Source of the DNA: a bacterium MS4
GTDB taxonomy: Bacteria > Bacillota > Clostridia > Oscillospirales > Acutalibacteraceae
Assembly: GCA_000752215.1 (NCBI GenBank)
Contig: CCFG01000017.1
Location: forward strand, 620,001 to 684,000
Direction of reading: 5' to 3'
Length of the DNA: 64,000 nt
Part shown: positions 8,730 through 18,075 of the stretch, one piece after another
Layout: the number at the start of each line of letters is the position of its first letter
How positions within the stretch are numbered: the first letter of the stretch is position 1
Notes under the pieces: model-generated
Database searches by the model: none
Told to the model about the DNA's origin: nothing
What the model saw: only the letters and a program-made list of their open reading frames with translations
Program-made: the position numbers and the translations under genes

Positions 8730-9964
8730 GTCACGGCCACCTCCAAATCCGCCCGATCACTTAAGGCTTCTTTTCGCAACGGCACCTGAATCATGCTTGC
8801 AGGCAATGCCTTTTTCATTTTCACTGTCTTTTTTACCTCTCCGTTCTGGGAAATTCTGATCTCGCAGTTTCTCATGGGCTTTTTCACCCGCAGGGAGAGG
8901 ACAAAATCTTTTTTTCCGCTGATTTTCTGCGGGACCGTATAGACGATGTTGCCGTCCGTCCTGACATTCAGCCCGCATGCCTCCAGCGAATTGCACGAAA
9001 CGTACCGTGCCGCCGCATCCGCCATTCTTTCCGCTTCCGTTGAAACAAAGTCAACCAGATCGTGTACCTGCAGCACGTTCCCTGCGGCAAAAATCCCTTT
9101 CACATTCGTCTGACCATTTTCATCGACCACCGCGCCCTTGGTACGGCCGTCAAGATCGATCCCCGCCGCCAGAGACAATTCATTTTCAGGGATCAGCCCG
9201 ACCGACAAAATCAACGTATCGCAGGAATAGTCCTTTTCCGTTCCCGGAATTACCTTCCTTTGTTCGTCGACCCTCGCGACCGTAACGCCCTCCAGACGGG
9301 AGGTTCCTTTAATCTGCGTAATGGTATGATTTAAACAGAGCGGAATTCCATAATCATTCAGGCACTGTTCGATATTTCTCGGCAAACCGCTGGGATAAGG
9401 CTGAATCTCGAATACCGCCTTTACCTTTGCTCCCTCCAGCGTCAGTCTTCGGGCCATGATCATCCCGATGTCCCCCGACCCCAGAATGACCACTTCTTTG
9501 CCGACCATTTTATTATTCAAATTGATATAGGACTGGGCGACGCCCGCCGTGTAGATGCCGGACGGTCTTGTTCCCGGAATGCTGATGGCTCCCCGTGTCC
9601 TCTCTCTGCATCCCATGGTCAGAACAACCGCTTTGGCCCGGTACTCAAGGATTCCCTTTGGAGATACCGCGCGCACCGTTTTATTACAGGTAATGTCAAT
9701 CACGGTTGCATTGGTTATGTAAGGAATTTCAAGCTCTTCCACTTCATCAATGAAGCGCTGGGCATATTCCGGGCCGCTTAAGGTCTGTTGAAACCGGGTC
9801 AGTCCGAATCCGTCATGGATGCACTGGCGCAGGATTCCCCCCAAGCTTCTTTCGCGCTCTATAATCAGGAGGTTTTTAATCCCTTTTTTATATAATTCGA
9901 CCGCTGCGGCAAGCCCGGCGGGACCACCTCCGATAATAATGACGTCTCTCTGCTGAACAGCCAT
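8723..9964 (-). CDS. FAD/NAD(P)-dependent oxidoreductase (second subunit of GlpA-like triad)
   Basis: 413 residues. An N-terminal FAD-binding motif GGGPAGLAAA is followed by CRERTRG and a second Rossmann motif GSGDIGMIMARR for the pyridine nucleotide. A third motif, GIFAAGNVLQVHDLVD, closes the FAD site. The order matches the pyridine nucleotide-disulfide oxidoreductase fold found next to GlpA-like proteins; a short C-terminal beta domain follows. The start ATG overlaps the stop of the GlpA-like gene (TAATG). It likely passes electrons from the dehydrogenase subunit towards NAD or another carrier. It is not a thioredoxin reductase, since no CxxC redox pair is seen. Confidence 0.9.
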   Translation of the reverse strand: MAVQQRDVIIIGGGPAGLAAAVELYKKGIKNLLIIERERSLGGILRQCIHDGFGLTRFQQTLSGPEYAQRFIDEVEELEIPYITNATVIDITCNKTVRAVSPKGILEYRAKAVVLTMGCRERTRGAISIPGTRPSGIYTAGVAQSYINLNNKMVGKEVVILGSGDIGMIMARRLTLEGAKVKAVFEIQPYPSGLPRNIEQCLNDYGIPLCLNHTITQIKGTSRLEGVTVARVDEQRKVIPGTEKDYSCDTLILSVGLIPENELSLAAGIDLDGRTKGAVVDENGQTNVKGIFAAGNVLQVHDLVDFVSTEAERMADAAARYVSCNSLEACGLNVRTDGNIVYTVPQKISGKKDFVLSLRVKKPMRNCEIRISQNGEVKKTVKMKKALPASMIQVPLRKEALSDRADLEVAVTC

Positions 9965-11418
9965 TATTTTCTCACCTTCCCAGTAAACATATAAGAATTT
10001 TTTCGAGAATAGAGGATTTCGGTTTCTTTTTTCTGCTGCTCTTCTTCAATCATTTTTGTAATCCGCATCTCACAGTAGCCGCCCTGGCATCTTCCCATGG
10101 TCGCCCGCGTCCTGTTTTTTATACTCTCCACAGTACAGGCGCCCAAAGGATTGTGAATCGCTGCCAAAATCTCCGACCTGGTGACATTTTCACAGCGGCA
10201 GACAATTTCCCCGTAATTCGGGTCTTTTTTAATCAGCTCTTCTTTCTCCGCCAGGCTCATTCTGCTGAATTTGCAGACCGCTTTCCGGACCGGGTTAAAA
10301 TTCGGGTTCGGCTTCAGTTCCTCTCTGGCCGCCATCAGGGCAACGGCTCTTCTGGCCAGCGGAAGCGCGCTCGTAAGCCCCGGGGACTCGATCCCCACCA
10401 GATTAACGGTATTCGGTGCCTCATCCCTGGCTTCGCATACAAAGTCAAGGACCTCCCCGGTTTCCGGATCGACCCGTTTTGCCCGGATCCCCGCAAAATT
10501 TCTGATAAAGTATTCGCGCTTAACGTAACGGAACATTTTGCTTCCGTCTTCTATAAGCCCCTCAATATGTTTACTGGTGACGCCAAAATCCTCGAAATCC
10601 TCCGTTATATAGGAATCCGGTCCGATCAGTACATTGCCGTCCACAGTGGGGACCGCATGGGTGGCGAATCCTCCGTTCTCATTCGGAGCCGGATAAACGG
10701 GCATATTGATAAAGGCCCCGGCTTTTTTATCCAGGACGATGTATTCCCCCTTGAAGCCGCGGATGACATAGCCGCCGATTCCGAGCATGTTTGAAATGAC
10801 CCCGCTGTATAATCCGGCGCAGTTCACGACCCACCTCGTTTTGAAAACGTCCCTATCCGTTTTGACCGCATAGATTCCATCCGTGTGTTCGATCGCTGTC
10901 ACACACTGGTCAAAAAAGAAATCGACACCGTTTGCTTTTGCATTCTCGGCCAATGCGATGTTATAGGCGATCGGGTCCAAAATTCCGGAATTCGGAGAAT
11001 ACATCGCAAATTCTCCTCCGGCGCTGGGGTCCAGCTCCTGCAGCCTTTTTTTGTCAATGATCTCAAGCCCGGCGGCCCCGTTTGCCTCTCCCCGCGCCTG
11101 AAACCGTTTCAGGCTGGCCATATCCTTTTCATTGAATCCGACCACCACTTTTCCACAACGGCGAAACGGAACGTCCAATTCCCTGGCCACCCGGTCAAAT
11201 TCGCGGTTTCCTTCCACACAGCACTGCGCTTTCAGAGAACCTGTTTTATAAGTAAATCCGCCATGCAGCACCCCGGAGTTTCTCCCCGAATTTCCACAGG
11301 CAACATCCATTTCCTTTTCCAAAACACCTATTTTCAACTGATATCTCGCCATTTCTCTGGCAACTGCGCTCCCCACGGCACCGGCGCCAATAATCAGCAC
11401 ATCAAATTGCTGCGTCAT
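9964..11418 (-). CDS. GlpA-like FAD dehydrogenase with C-terminal [2Fe-2S] BFD domain
   Basis: 484 residues. The N-terminus is a DAO-type FAD fold (GAGAVGSAVARE, then GRNSGVLHGGF), as in glycerol-3-phosphate and L-2-hydroxyglutarate dehydrogenases. The C-terminus carries a BFD-like domain with CRCENVT and GRCQGGYC, four cysteines for a [2Fe-2S] cluster. Members of this group are often called anaerobic glycerol-3-phosphate dehydrogenase. The setting among sugar-acid genes and two LarA-like genes points instead to oxidation of a 2-hydroxy acid at C2, but this is inference. It forms a coupled triad with the two downstream genes. Confidence 0.85.
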   Translation of the reverse strand: MTQQFDVLIIGAGAVGSAVAREMARYQLKIGVLEKEMDVACGNSGRNSGVLHGGFTYKTGSLKAQCCVEGNREFDRVARELDVPFRRCGKVVVGFNEKDMASLKRFQARGEANGAAGLEIIDKKRLQELDPSAGGEFAMYSPNSGILDPIAYNIALAENAKANGVDFFFDQCVTAIEHTDGIYAVKTDRDVFKTRWVVNCAGLYSGVISNMLGIGGYVIRGFKGEYIVLDKKAGAFINMPVYPAPNENGGFATHAVPTVDGNVLIGPDSYITEDFEDFGVTSKHIEGLIEDGSKMFRYVKREYFIRNFAGIRAKRVDPETGEVLDFVCEARDEAPNTVNLVGIESPGLTSALPLARRAVALMAAREELKPNPNFNPVRKAVCKFSRMSLAEKEELIKKDPNYGEIVCRCENVTRSEILAAIHNPLGACTVESIKNRTRATMGRCQGGYCEMRITKMIEEEQQKKETEILYSRKNSYMFTGKVRK

Positions 11419-11511
11419 ATATCTTCATTCCTTCCTCCAAAAGCAATTCCCGCCGCGCCTTCCCCCAAAAATGGAGAAAAGAAGCCCCGGCCGGGCGATA
11501 CAGCACGGATT

Positions 11512-12825
11512 CTACACCGTCAAATAAGGGGTCGTTAACCTCTCCTGTTCGTCGAACGCCAATACCTCCGGTTTATCTAAAGCCTCCACGCCCTTAAACT
11601 CGTGATTCTTTACCCTTTCATAATATTCTTCCGAAAGCATGATCTCTGAAATATGAAGGCTGTTGGGAATTCTCACCATCCGAACACGATTTTTGTCCAC
11701 CTTATTCAACGTGCGGATGCAGAGCGAAACTGCTTCTTTCTCTGTCGCCACCACCACCGGAATCATAGCGGACCGAAGCACCGTGCTGGTAATGCAGTTC
11801 GGATACATCGCCTCCGGATCAATCTGCTCAAAAATTTCTTTGGTGATGCAGCTGGCCAGACCGACGCCCAGGGCGTTGCCATGCGATACCCCGCTCAGTC
11901 TTAAAAAACAGGTCCTCTGAACCTTTAGCCCTCCCGTCGCATAAGGAGTGGAAAATGTCCCTGTAATATTCGGGTCGGTCCCTGTCCCGCTGTAATTCTT
12001 ACCGATTTCGTCTACCACAAGGACATCGGCACTTCCGACCAGAATGGACGGCATATTGGAAAAAGCAAATTGTAAAAGCTCTGCTTCTCTTGTCAGGATA
12101 TTTTCCGGGGCAATCGCTTCAATCAGGCAGGTTTCGTCATAGGCGTTTTCCACACAGGGAACCGCGAACAAAATCGGGGCCTTTTCCAGTACTACTTTCG
12201 CCATGGAGGGAATGTTTTGCGCAATCCGGTCCATTCCATCGCTGTGGACCTCTTCCGCTCCCTTCTGCTTGCCCAGCCCCACAGTCATCATCTTGCACGG
12301 CCCGCTCTCCACCGTTCCGCGAAAGGCATTATGCGGCTTGAGCCTGCAGGAAATGATAACACCGTCGGCACCATATGCATTTTTGTCCATGTAGACGGTC
12401 CTTCCGGCATCGGAGACTCCCAGCTTTACGACTTCCATGGAGGAACGGATCTCGCAGCCCATGGATTCCTCCGTGATTCCGAACCCGGCCAGCATATCCT
12501 TCTGACCCTGCGCATTCGCTCCGCCATGGCTCCCCATGGCGGGAACGATAAAAGGAACCGCTCCTTTCCATTTGACAAAATCGGCGATTGCCTTTGTAAT
12601 GATATTCACATTGCGTATTCCCCGGCTGCCCGCCGTAATGGCGATCTGCATACCGGGCCTGATTTTGGAACCGAACTCCGGCTTAGACAATTCGCGGCTG
12701 ATCAGCGGCGGAATATCCCGGGGGTCAATCCGGTCTTTTGGGAACTCCTGCTTTGCATGAAACATTTTCGGTATCGGGACGGTCTTCAGCAGAGCGGAAA
12801 CCGTGCCCCCTTTTACCATCTGCAT
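11512..12825 (-). CDS. LarA-like (DUF2088) nickel-dependent racemase/epimerase homologue 1
   Basis: 437 residues. The protein shares the LarA-family pattern GSHGG (H100), LKPH (H165) and ESGPCKMM (K178). Lys184 in the lactate racemase SGGAK motif, which carries the nickel-pincer nucleotide, aligns with K178. A following GLGKQKG has Gln where the paralogue next door has His. Characterised LarA homologues invert a 2-hydroxy acid (lactate, malate, D-gluconate and others). The start at 12825 is chosen because AGGAG lies 7 nt upstream; the first in-frame ATG (12849) has no such site. The neighbouring enzymes suggest a hexarate or aldonate substrate. The maturation genes larB, larC and larE are not in the window. 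Confidence 0.82.
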   Translation of the reverse strand: MQMVKGGTVSALLKTVPIPKMFHAKQEFPKDRIDPRDIPPLISRELSKPEFGSKIRPGMQIAITAGSRGIRNVNIITKAIADFVKWKGAVPFIVPAMGSHGGANAQGQKDMLAGFGITEESMGCEIRSSMEVVKLGVSDAGRTVYMDKNAYGADGVIISCRLKPHNAFRGTVESGPCKMMTVGLGKQKGAEEVHSDGMDRIAQNIPSMAKVVLEKAPILFAVPCVENAYDETCLIEAIAPENILTREAELLQFAFSNMPSILVGSADVLVVDEIGKNYSGTGTDPNITGTFSTPYATGGLKVQRTCFLRLSGVSHGNALGVGLASCITKEIFEQIDPEAMYPNCITSTVLRSAMIPVVVATEKEAVSLCIRTLNKVDKNRVRMVRIPNSLHISEIMLSEEYYERVKNHEFKGVEALDKPEVLAFDEQERLTTPYLTV

Positions 12826-12884
12826 TCTCTCGCTCCTCTCTTCCATCAATTACCGCTATGAGCAAAACCCAAAGAATACCGGAA

Positions 12885-14168
12885 TCATGGGATAGCAGCT
12901 TCAAATAATTGCAGCATGCCGTCGCTGTCAAAGGGCAAATCCTCGAAATCGGACAGCCTTTCCACGCGCTCCGGTTCCGATACGGCCGCCCACGCCGCCC
13001 TGGAGAGCCAAATTTCTTCCAGCGACCGGGTGCTGCGGACAACTGCCAGTTTCAGATCCTGGGGCCGGATTTGTCCCGCCGCCTTGACGCAGGCCTGAAA
13101 AACCAGTTTATCCGTTGCGAGCGTCGGGGGGATGTTCGCAAGGAATGGCTTCATTCCCGTCAGGGAATTGATGATCGTATATTCCTCGTCGATTGCGTCA
13201 CGCAGTCTGCGGCTGATAAAATCCGCCATGCCGCATCCGCTGGCGTTTCCTCTGGAAAAACCGGTCAGGCGCAGCACCCCGAGCGTCTCCACATGAGGGC
13301 CGTTATTCGGCAGGCGGTTGATGGGCCTCCCCACAATCGCCGGGTCCATACCTGTCCCGGAAATCTCTTTTCCCTGTTCAAAAACGACCAGGGCATCGAT
13401 TTTATCCAGATAAATGCGGGGAATCATCCCCATGGCGCGTTTCAGAATTTCCGGTTCCGTTTCCGATATCTCTTCTTTCCGGGAAACATAGACATCCGCC
13501 AGCTGTTCATATCCGTTCTCAATAACGGATATTCCGCCGACGATTTTCAAATGCTTCAGCGCGGTCAGTCCGACACGCACCATATTCTCACCGAGAAAGG
13601 GCGTCCCAAGGCTGTGCGTCATGGCGCAGCCCTTATGCTTGGCAAGGCCGATCGCCATCATTTTAATAAGGCCGCTTTGGTATTTTTCCCGAATAGAGGT
13701 ATGGGTTTTAACACGGTTGAGCAGCAGAATCCCATCGGCTTCCACAGCATTTTTATCGATATATACCGGGAGCCCCAGCTCGGTTCTTGCCACCTCGACA
13801 ACGTCCATGCAGGAAATGATCGGAGCGCCCACCGCCGCCTCTGTGATTCCCAGTTCCCGAAGCATCGCTTCCTGCCCTTCCGCCGTGCCGCCGCCATGGC
13901 TTCCCATAGCGGGCACGATAAAGGGGATCCCCCCCTTCTCTTTAACATAAGCCACGGCTGTACGCATAATGCGCTGATATTCGGCGATGCCGCGGCTACT
14001 CCCTGTTATGGCAATACGGTCGCCTTTTTGAATCGGCAGATTCTTCCCGCGCAATAACCCGATCAGCTTTTCTTCCGGATTTTCCAACAGCGTCCGGTCA
14101 AACAGCTGCCGGACCTTCGCCATTTTGGGAATTTCGTAGCCTTCCAGCATTTCATTCAGTTTCGCCAA
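12885..14168 (-). CDS. LarA-like (DUF2088) nickel-dependent racemase/epimerase homologue 2
   Basis: 427 residues, a diverged paralogue of the next gene downstream. Both share the stretch PFIVPAMGSHGG and the downstream SG-x-x-KMM motif. The LarA-type residues H91 (GSHGG), H156 (VKTHT), K169 (SGLIKMM) and H178 (LAKHKG) are all present, so this copy has the fuller active-site set. Its start lies 15 nt from the end of the upstream enolase-family gene, so both are on one transcript. A pair of such genes could form a hetero-oligomer, or handle two stereocentres of the same sugar acid. The reaction is inferred from family only. Confidence 0.82.
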   Translation of the reverse strand: MAKLNEMLEGYEIPKMAKVRQLFDRTLLENPEEKLIGLLRGKNLPIQKGDRIAITGSSRGIAEYQRIMRTAVAYVKEKGGIPFIVPAMGSHGGGTAEGQEAMLRELGITEAAVGAPIISCMDVVEVARTELGLPVYIDKNAVEADGILLLNRVKTHTSIREKYQSGLIKMMAIGLAKHKGCAMTHSLGTPFLGENMVRVGLTALKHLKIVGGISVIENGYEQLADVYVSRKEEISETEPEILKRAMGMIPRIYLDKIDALVVFEQGKEISGTGMDPAIVGRPINRLPNNGPHVETLGVLRLTGFSRGNASGCGMADFISRRLRDAIDEEYTIINSLTGMKPFLANIPPTLATDKLVFQACVKAAGQIRPQDLKLAVVRSTRSLEEIWLSRAAWAAVSEPERVERLSDFEDLPFDSDGMLQLFEAAIP

Positions 14169-14183
14169 TGCATTTCTCTCCCT

Positions 14184-15359
14184 TTAATAGGCAGCGCGGA
14201 CTGCAAACGATACATTATTTTTATTGGCGCGGTAGATTTGCATACTTTCCAGCGTACCGTCTGCTTCCAGCTTCTTCAGGCCGATCCTCACCGGTGATCC
14301 GGGAAGATCGGGCAGCAGATAGAGTCTGCCGTCTTTTTCCGTCGGTTTCACCTCTAAGCATTCTCCCATCGGGAATGTCATCGGTTCGTGATTTTCCAGG
14401 GGCTCATTCTCGTTATACAGCGCGCCAAACGAGGCGTTCTGCCAGACGGTGCCTCCGGAAGAAAACATCAGCCCTTTTTTCCGGGACAGATCGCGGATTT
14501 TCAGCAGATCACCCATTGCGCTCATGCGCCCCAGCAGTGGCATCAAATGGTCCACGCCCTTTTCGGCATAGGTCTCAAAGGCAAAATAATTCCGCATGGA
14601 TTCTCCGAACCCGATTTTCATATCTGCCCGATCCCGAAATTCCCTGATGGCATTCATGTCGTGGGAATGCACCGGTTCCTCGAACCATGCGGGACGATAA
14701 GGACGGATCCTGTCGGCGAAACGCAAAGCATCGTCGACATTCCAAACCTGGTTGCCATCCACAGCGATCCGGATGTCCGGACCGACTGCCTTTCGCACCA
14801 ATTCCATGCGCCGCACATCGCGATCCATGTTTTTTCCCCAGTCGCTTCCGACTTTGAATTTGATGGTTTTATTGCCTTCCTCAACGTAACGGACCATATC
14901 CGCCACAAGATCATCGTCATCCGACAGCAGAGAGCCGCCGCCCTTATAAATCGCAGCCCAATCCTTTGTGGCACCCAAAAACCGGTGCAGCGGTTTCCCT
15001 TCCCGCTCAGCCAATATCTCAAGCATGATGCGGTCAAACTGCCCCAAATCGCAAATCTGGCCGCTTTGGAAACCGAAATTCCGGAATTTCCAATAAAGAT
15101 AATCGTACCACTCGTTATAGGTGCGGGTCTCTCCGGTCAGTACCAGGGGAAGGACGTTGGAAAGCAAGCCGGACGAGCAGAAAGTACGCCCGCAATTGCC
15201 TTCCGTATCGTACACCTCGATCCACCCCTGAAGAGGAACAAAGCTGCCGAACCCGCCGGTGGCATCGCGCCACGGTTTTTTCACTGGCACAGGGTTCAGA
15301 TTGTAGTATACAGCCTTGGAAAGAGTCAGCTTCTGATCAAATTGAAAGTAATTTTTCAT
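14184..15359 (-). CDS. Enolase-superfamily enzyme lacking the His/Asp dyad
   Basis: 391 residues from the ATG at 15359, which has AAGG 9 nt upstream; 12 in-frame codons before it look untranslated. The barrel carries K167 and K169 (IKFKVG) and metal ligands D201 (VDGNQVW), E227 or E228 (FEEP) and E253 (GFGES), as in the mandelate racemase/muconate lactonizing group. Where mandelate-racemase-type enzymes have Asp and His later in the barrel, this one has LMPLLGRMSA and FSSGGTVWQNAS. The base is therefore probably one of the Lys residues only. It heads the long minus-strand run after a terminator-like hairpin. It probably dehydrates or epimerises a sugar acid; the substrate is unknown. Confidence 0.82.
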   Translation of the reverse strand: MKNYFQFDQKLTLSKAVYYNLNPVPVKKPWRDATGGFGSFVPLQGWIEVYDTEGNCGRTFCSSGLLSNVLPLVLTGETRTYNEWYDYLYWKFRNFGFQSGQICDLGQFDRIMLEILAEREGKPLHRFLGATKDWAAIYKGGGSLLSDDDDLVADMVRYVEEGNKTIKFKVGSDWGKNMDRDVRRMELVRKAVGPDIRIAVDGNQVWNVDDALRFADRIRPYRPAWFEEPVHSHDMNAIREFRDRADMKIGFGESMRNYFAFETYAEKGVDHLMPLLGRMSAMGDLLKIRDLSRKKGLMFSSGGTVWQNASFGALYNENEPLENHEPMTFPMGECLEVKPTEKDGRLYLLPDLPGSPVRIGLKKLEADGTLESMQIYRANKNNVSFAVRAAY

Positions 15360-15440
15360 GTCCACAACCTTCTTTCGTATTTTATCGCCTACCATCGCTT
15401 TGCCCTATCGTGTCCATCTTTCCATAAGCGCAGAATAGTC

Positions 15441-15452
15441 GGATCAGATATT
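15441..15452. promoter_or_regulatory. 12-bp motif shared by two hexarate operon leaders
   Basis: GGATCAGATATT occurs here, about 85 nt upstream of one enolase-family gene, and again at 19364-19375 in the leader of the divergent plus-strand enolase-family gene. The second copy extends to TCTG-GAT-CAGA, a dyad (19361-19371). It may be a common regulator site; no regulator can be named. Confidence 0.35.
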
Positions 15453-15506
15453 TTTTCCTTGTGCTTTATTGATGTAAGGCAATTCTACTAACCGCTAAAT
15501 TTTTCT

Positions 15507-15557
15507 AAAAAAATCCCGTCAAATGCAGCCTTTCGTCTCATTTTCCGGGATTTTTTT
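15507..15557 (-). terminator. Terminator-like hairpin after the GntP gene
   Basis: Arms 15507-15518 and 15546-15557 (12 bp, ending in an A/T-run) enclose a 27-nt loop just after the GntP stop on the minus strand. It would separate garR-dapA-gntP from the enolase-LarA-GlpA run downstream. Confidence 0.6.
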
Positions 15558-15568
15558 AATTTCTTTGA

Positions 15569-16909
15569 TTAGTGAAGACCCATGGAAGCCAAAGCCACGG
15601 CGAAGAACGAATTCAGGAACGGGAACACGGCGCCCAGAATGAACTCATGGTAATAGCCGTTTTTAACCGTCAGTCTTGTGTAGTTCAGGCGATTGATGAC
15701 AGAGCCGTTATACGGCATGGAGTCGAGGCCGTAGCAGGAAATATTCACAATTCTATGTAGCTGATCCGCAGGGACCCCCATCTGGAGGAACTTATTTGCA
15801 AACGCATTCAGCGCGATGCCCTCGCCCCCGGAAGCGGAAGCCGTTACCCCTGCCACAATGTTGGTAGCCAGGCACAACTGGAACAGCGGAGATCCAGGCA
15901 TTTTATCCAGATTTTCAACTACGTATTTAAATCCCGGAGTAAGCTCGACAATCGCTCCGAAGCCGACGACCGCAGACACATTCATAATCGATTTCATTGT
16001 GGAGGTACAGCCGTTTGTCAGCGTTTTACCAATGTGCTTAAATTTGTTATAATACAGCGCGAAGCATACGACACAGCCCAATGTCAAAGATACAAAGGGC
16101 GTAATATTAAACACATTCATTGCAATCAGCAGAACAAGGGAAGGTGCCAATGCCCTGAGGAACTGGAGATTCGAGCAGTTTTTTTCAAGAATGGCGTTGT
16201 TTAAGGACCCCGCCTCTTTATCCATCAGCTCCCCTGTGACCTCAAAACCTTCGCCTCTCTTCTCGTTTCTGCCAAGCTGGAACCAGATATACCAAGCGCC
16301 GAAAACGATACAGGTCACTGCTGAGAGGATGCCGATCACCGGGGCAGCCTTCGGGTCGGTTCCCAGGTATTTTATAGGAATCAGGTTCTGTATTGCCGGA
16401 GAACCCGGAAGAATTGCCGTCCACATGGAACCTCCGTACACAGCCACTGCGATGACAAAATGCCAGGGGATATCCAGCTTTTTAAATATCGAGTAGCAGA
16501 TCGGCGCGATGGTAAAGATCACGACAAATCCGCTGACGCCGCCGAAGGAAAGAATCGCGGTGATCAAGGACAATCCCATCAGCACCCAGTACTTTCCCGT
16601 TTTTCCACTCATCTTTTCGGTCAGACTTGAGATTTTTACCGCGATGTCCTCCGCAGCACCGCAGTCACCCAGCATGGCGCCCAAAACGCACGCGGGTAAG
16701 AACAGCAAAAAATTGTCCGTTGCAAAACCGCCGAAGTCTTTCGCATAGGCTTCCCCCATGTTTTAGATGATCGGCCGCCCGGAAAACAGGAGTACGACGA
16801 CCGCGCTGACCGGGCCGATGATCATGATCGGGAAACCCTTGTAAACACCGACGATAAAAAGCGCCATAGCCAGCAAAATCCCCAGCAGGCTCAAAACACC
16901 CATATCCAT
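15569..16909 (-). pseudogene. GntP-family permease interrupted by one in-frame TAA
   Basis: Read from the ATG at 16909 (AGGAG 7 nt upstream), the frame encodes a complete GntP-type gluconate/hexarate permease of 446 codons. It is broken by a single TAA at codon 49 (16763-16765). The frame is intact on both sides: the sequence runs SGRPII, stop, NMGEAYAKDFGGF, and GntP proteins have a normal residue here. The downstream part from the ATG at 16759 (396 residues) keeps all later membrane helices, including GGVSGFVVIF and the GSPAIQNLIP loop. One C-to-T change from CAA (Gln) would explain it. It may be a recent null mutation, a sequencing error, or translation restart at 16759, where a GGGG-type site is weak. 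It is the only transporter gene in the hexarate region. Confidence 0.85.
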
Positions 16910-17092
16910 AAAATTTCTCCTTCTCAATACATTATTTCAAATTTCGCATAAGAAGCCGTTATGTTCTTTCTCACCCCAATTTCCATATTTCAAATAAATT
17001 TCTCTGTAAACTCAATGATAGTAAAAGCCGGGACAAAACATGCTGATTTGGAAAATAAAACAGCTGCTTGGCAGCGGACCCGGACAAGGGCA

Positions 17093-18007
17093 CTATTTTT
17101 TTGAATAGTATTCAAAAAGACCCGCTTCCTCTATTCTGCGCTTCATTTCTTCCCATGCCGGACCTTCCGAAGGCTCGCTCGGAAGAATGGGCTTTCCTAC
17201 GTCGAGCCCCAGCATATTCGCCATATCTTTTGTCGCGGTAGGAAAGCTTACGGCATCCTGGCAGATTCTTACCGGATTTAGCCTGAACTGATCCTCTCTG
17301 GCACCTATGTAATCGCCCGCCATGAATTTGTCATAAATACCGCACACAAGTTCCGGAAAAAGGTTTGCGATCGAACAGGCGCCCCCCGCGCAGCCCATGC
17401 AAAGCCCGCCGAAAAGCATTGTGTCTTTCCCCGAAAACACCTTGAAGTTTATGTCGCGGGTACGGCGGATCAGCTCGCTGAGCAAGGTGAAATTCCCGCT
17501 GGAATCTTTGATCCCGACAATGTTCTTTACATCTCTGGCCAGCTTTTCGACCAGGTCCGCCGTCAGACCGAATCCGCACCTTCCCGGGTTGTTGTAGAGA
17601 AGTACATACGTATCCGGCACCGCTTCCGCGATCGTGCGAAAATGCTTGTATAGTCCCGCTTCCGTCGGCTGAATAAACATGGTTTGCAGAATCGATATCC
17701 CATCCGCGCCGGCGGCAACGGCCATTTTGGCCTCGCGAGCTCCCTGCGCCGTACCGATGGAGCCGATCCCGTAATAAACCGGAACTCTGCCCCTGTTTTC
17801 GTCCACAACAATTTTCAGGCCTCTCTCATGCTCCTTTTCATGAAACATGTAGAATTCCCCATTGCTTCCGAACACAAGGATCCCTCTTACCCCTCCGTTA
17901 ATGACGCGGTTTACCATAAATCTGAGTTTGGATTCGTCAATTTCCTCTTTGTCGTCAACCGGAGTGATAAGAGGGACGATTATTCCTTTTATGTCTTCCA
18001 AATCCAT
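17093..18007 (-). CDS. DapA-family aldolase/dehydratase for 4-deoxy-5-ketoglucarate
   Basis: 304 residues, a Schiff-base class I enzyme of the dihydrodipicolinate synthase/N-acetylneuraminate lyase family. It shows the substrate loop GSNGEF (48-52), the catalytic Tyr in LLYNNPG (Y138) and the Schiff-base Lys in VGIKDSSG (K167). Relatives convert 5-keto-4-deoxyglucarate either to 2-oxoglutarate semialdehyde (KdgD, with loss of CO2 and water) or by retro-aldol cleavage to pyruvate and tartronate semialdehyde. Since garR (tartronate semialdehyde reductase) lies 68 nt upstream and glycerate kinase is in the region, cleavage is the more sensible reaction. No GarL-type aldolase is present. This is inferred from context. 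Confidence 0.85.
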   Translation of the reverse strand: MDLEDIKGIIVPLITPVDDKEEIDESKLRFMVNRVINGGVRGILVFGSNGEFYMFHEKEHERGLKIVVDENRGRVPVYYGIGSIGTAQGAREAKMAVAAGADGISILQTMFIQPTEAGLYKHFRTIAEAVPDTYVLLYNNPGRCGFGLTADLVEKLARDVKNIVGIKDSSGNFTLLSELIRRTRDINFKVFSGKDTMLFGGLCMGCAGGACSIANLFPELVCGIYDKFMAGDYIGAREDQFRLNPVRICQDAVSFPTATKDMANMLGLDVGKPILPSEPSEGPAWEEMKRRIEEAGLFEYYSKK

Positions 18008-18075
18008 AAGCGTAATCCTTTCTTCCTGCGTTGAAGTGAGTGTCCGCTGTCCCTCAGAGGACAGGGAATAGAAAA

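Noticed and set aside
9964-11418. True glycerol-3-phosphate dehydrogenase GlpA
   Set aside because: No glpB, glpC, glpF or glycerol kinase is near; the C-terminal BFD domain and the DUF1667 partner occur widely in GlpA-like enzymes of other substrates, so only the family name is given.
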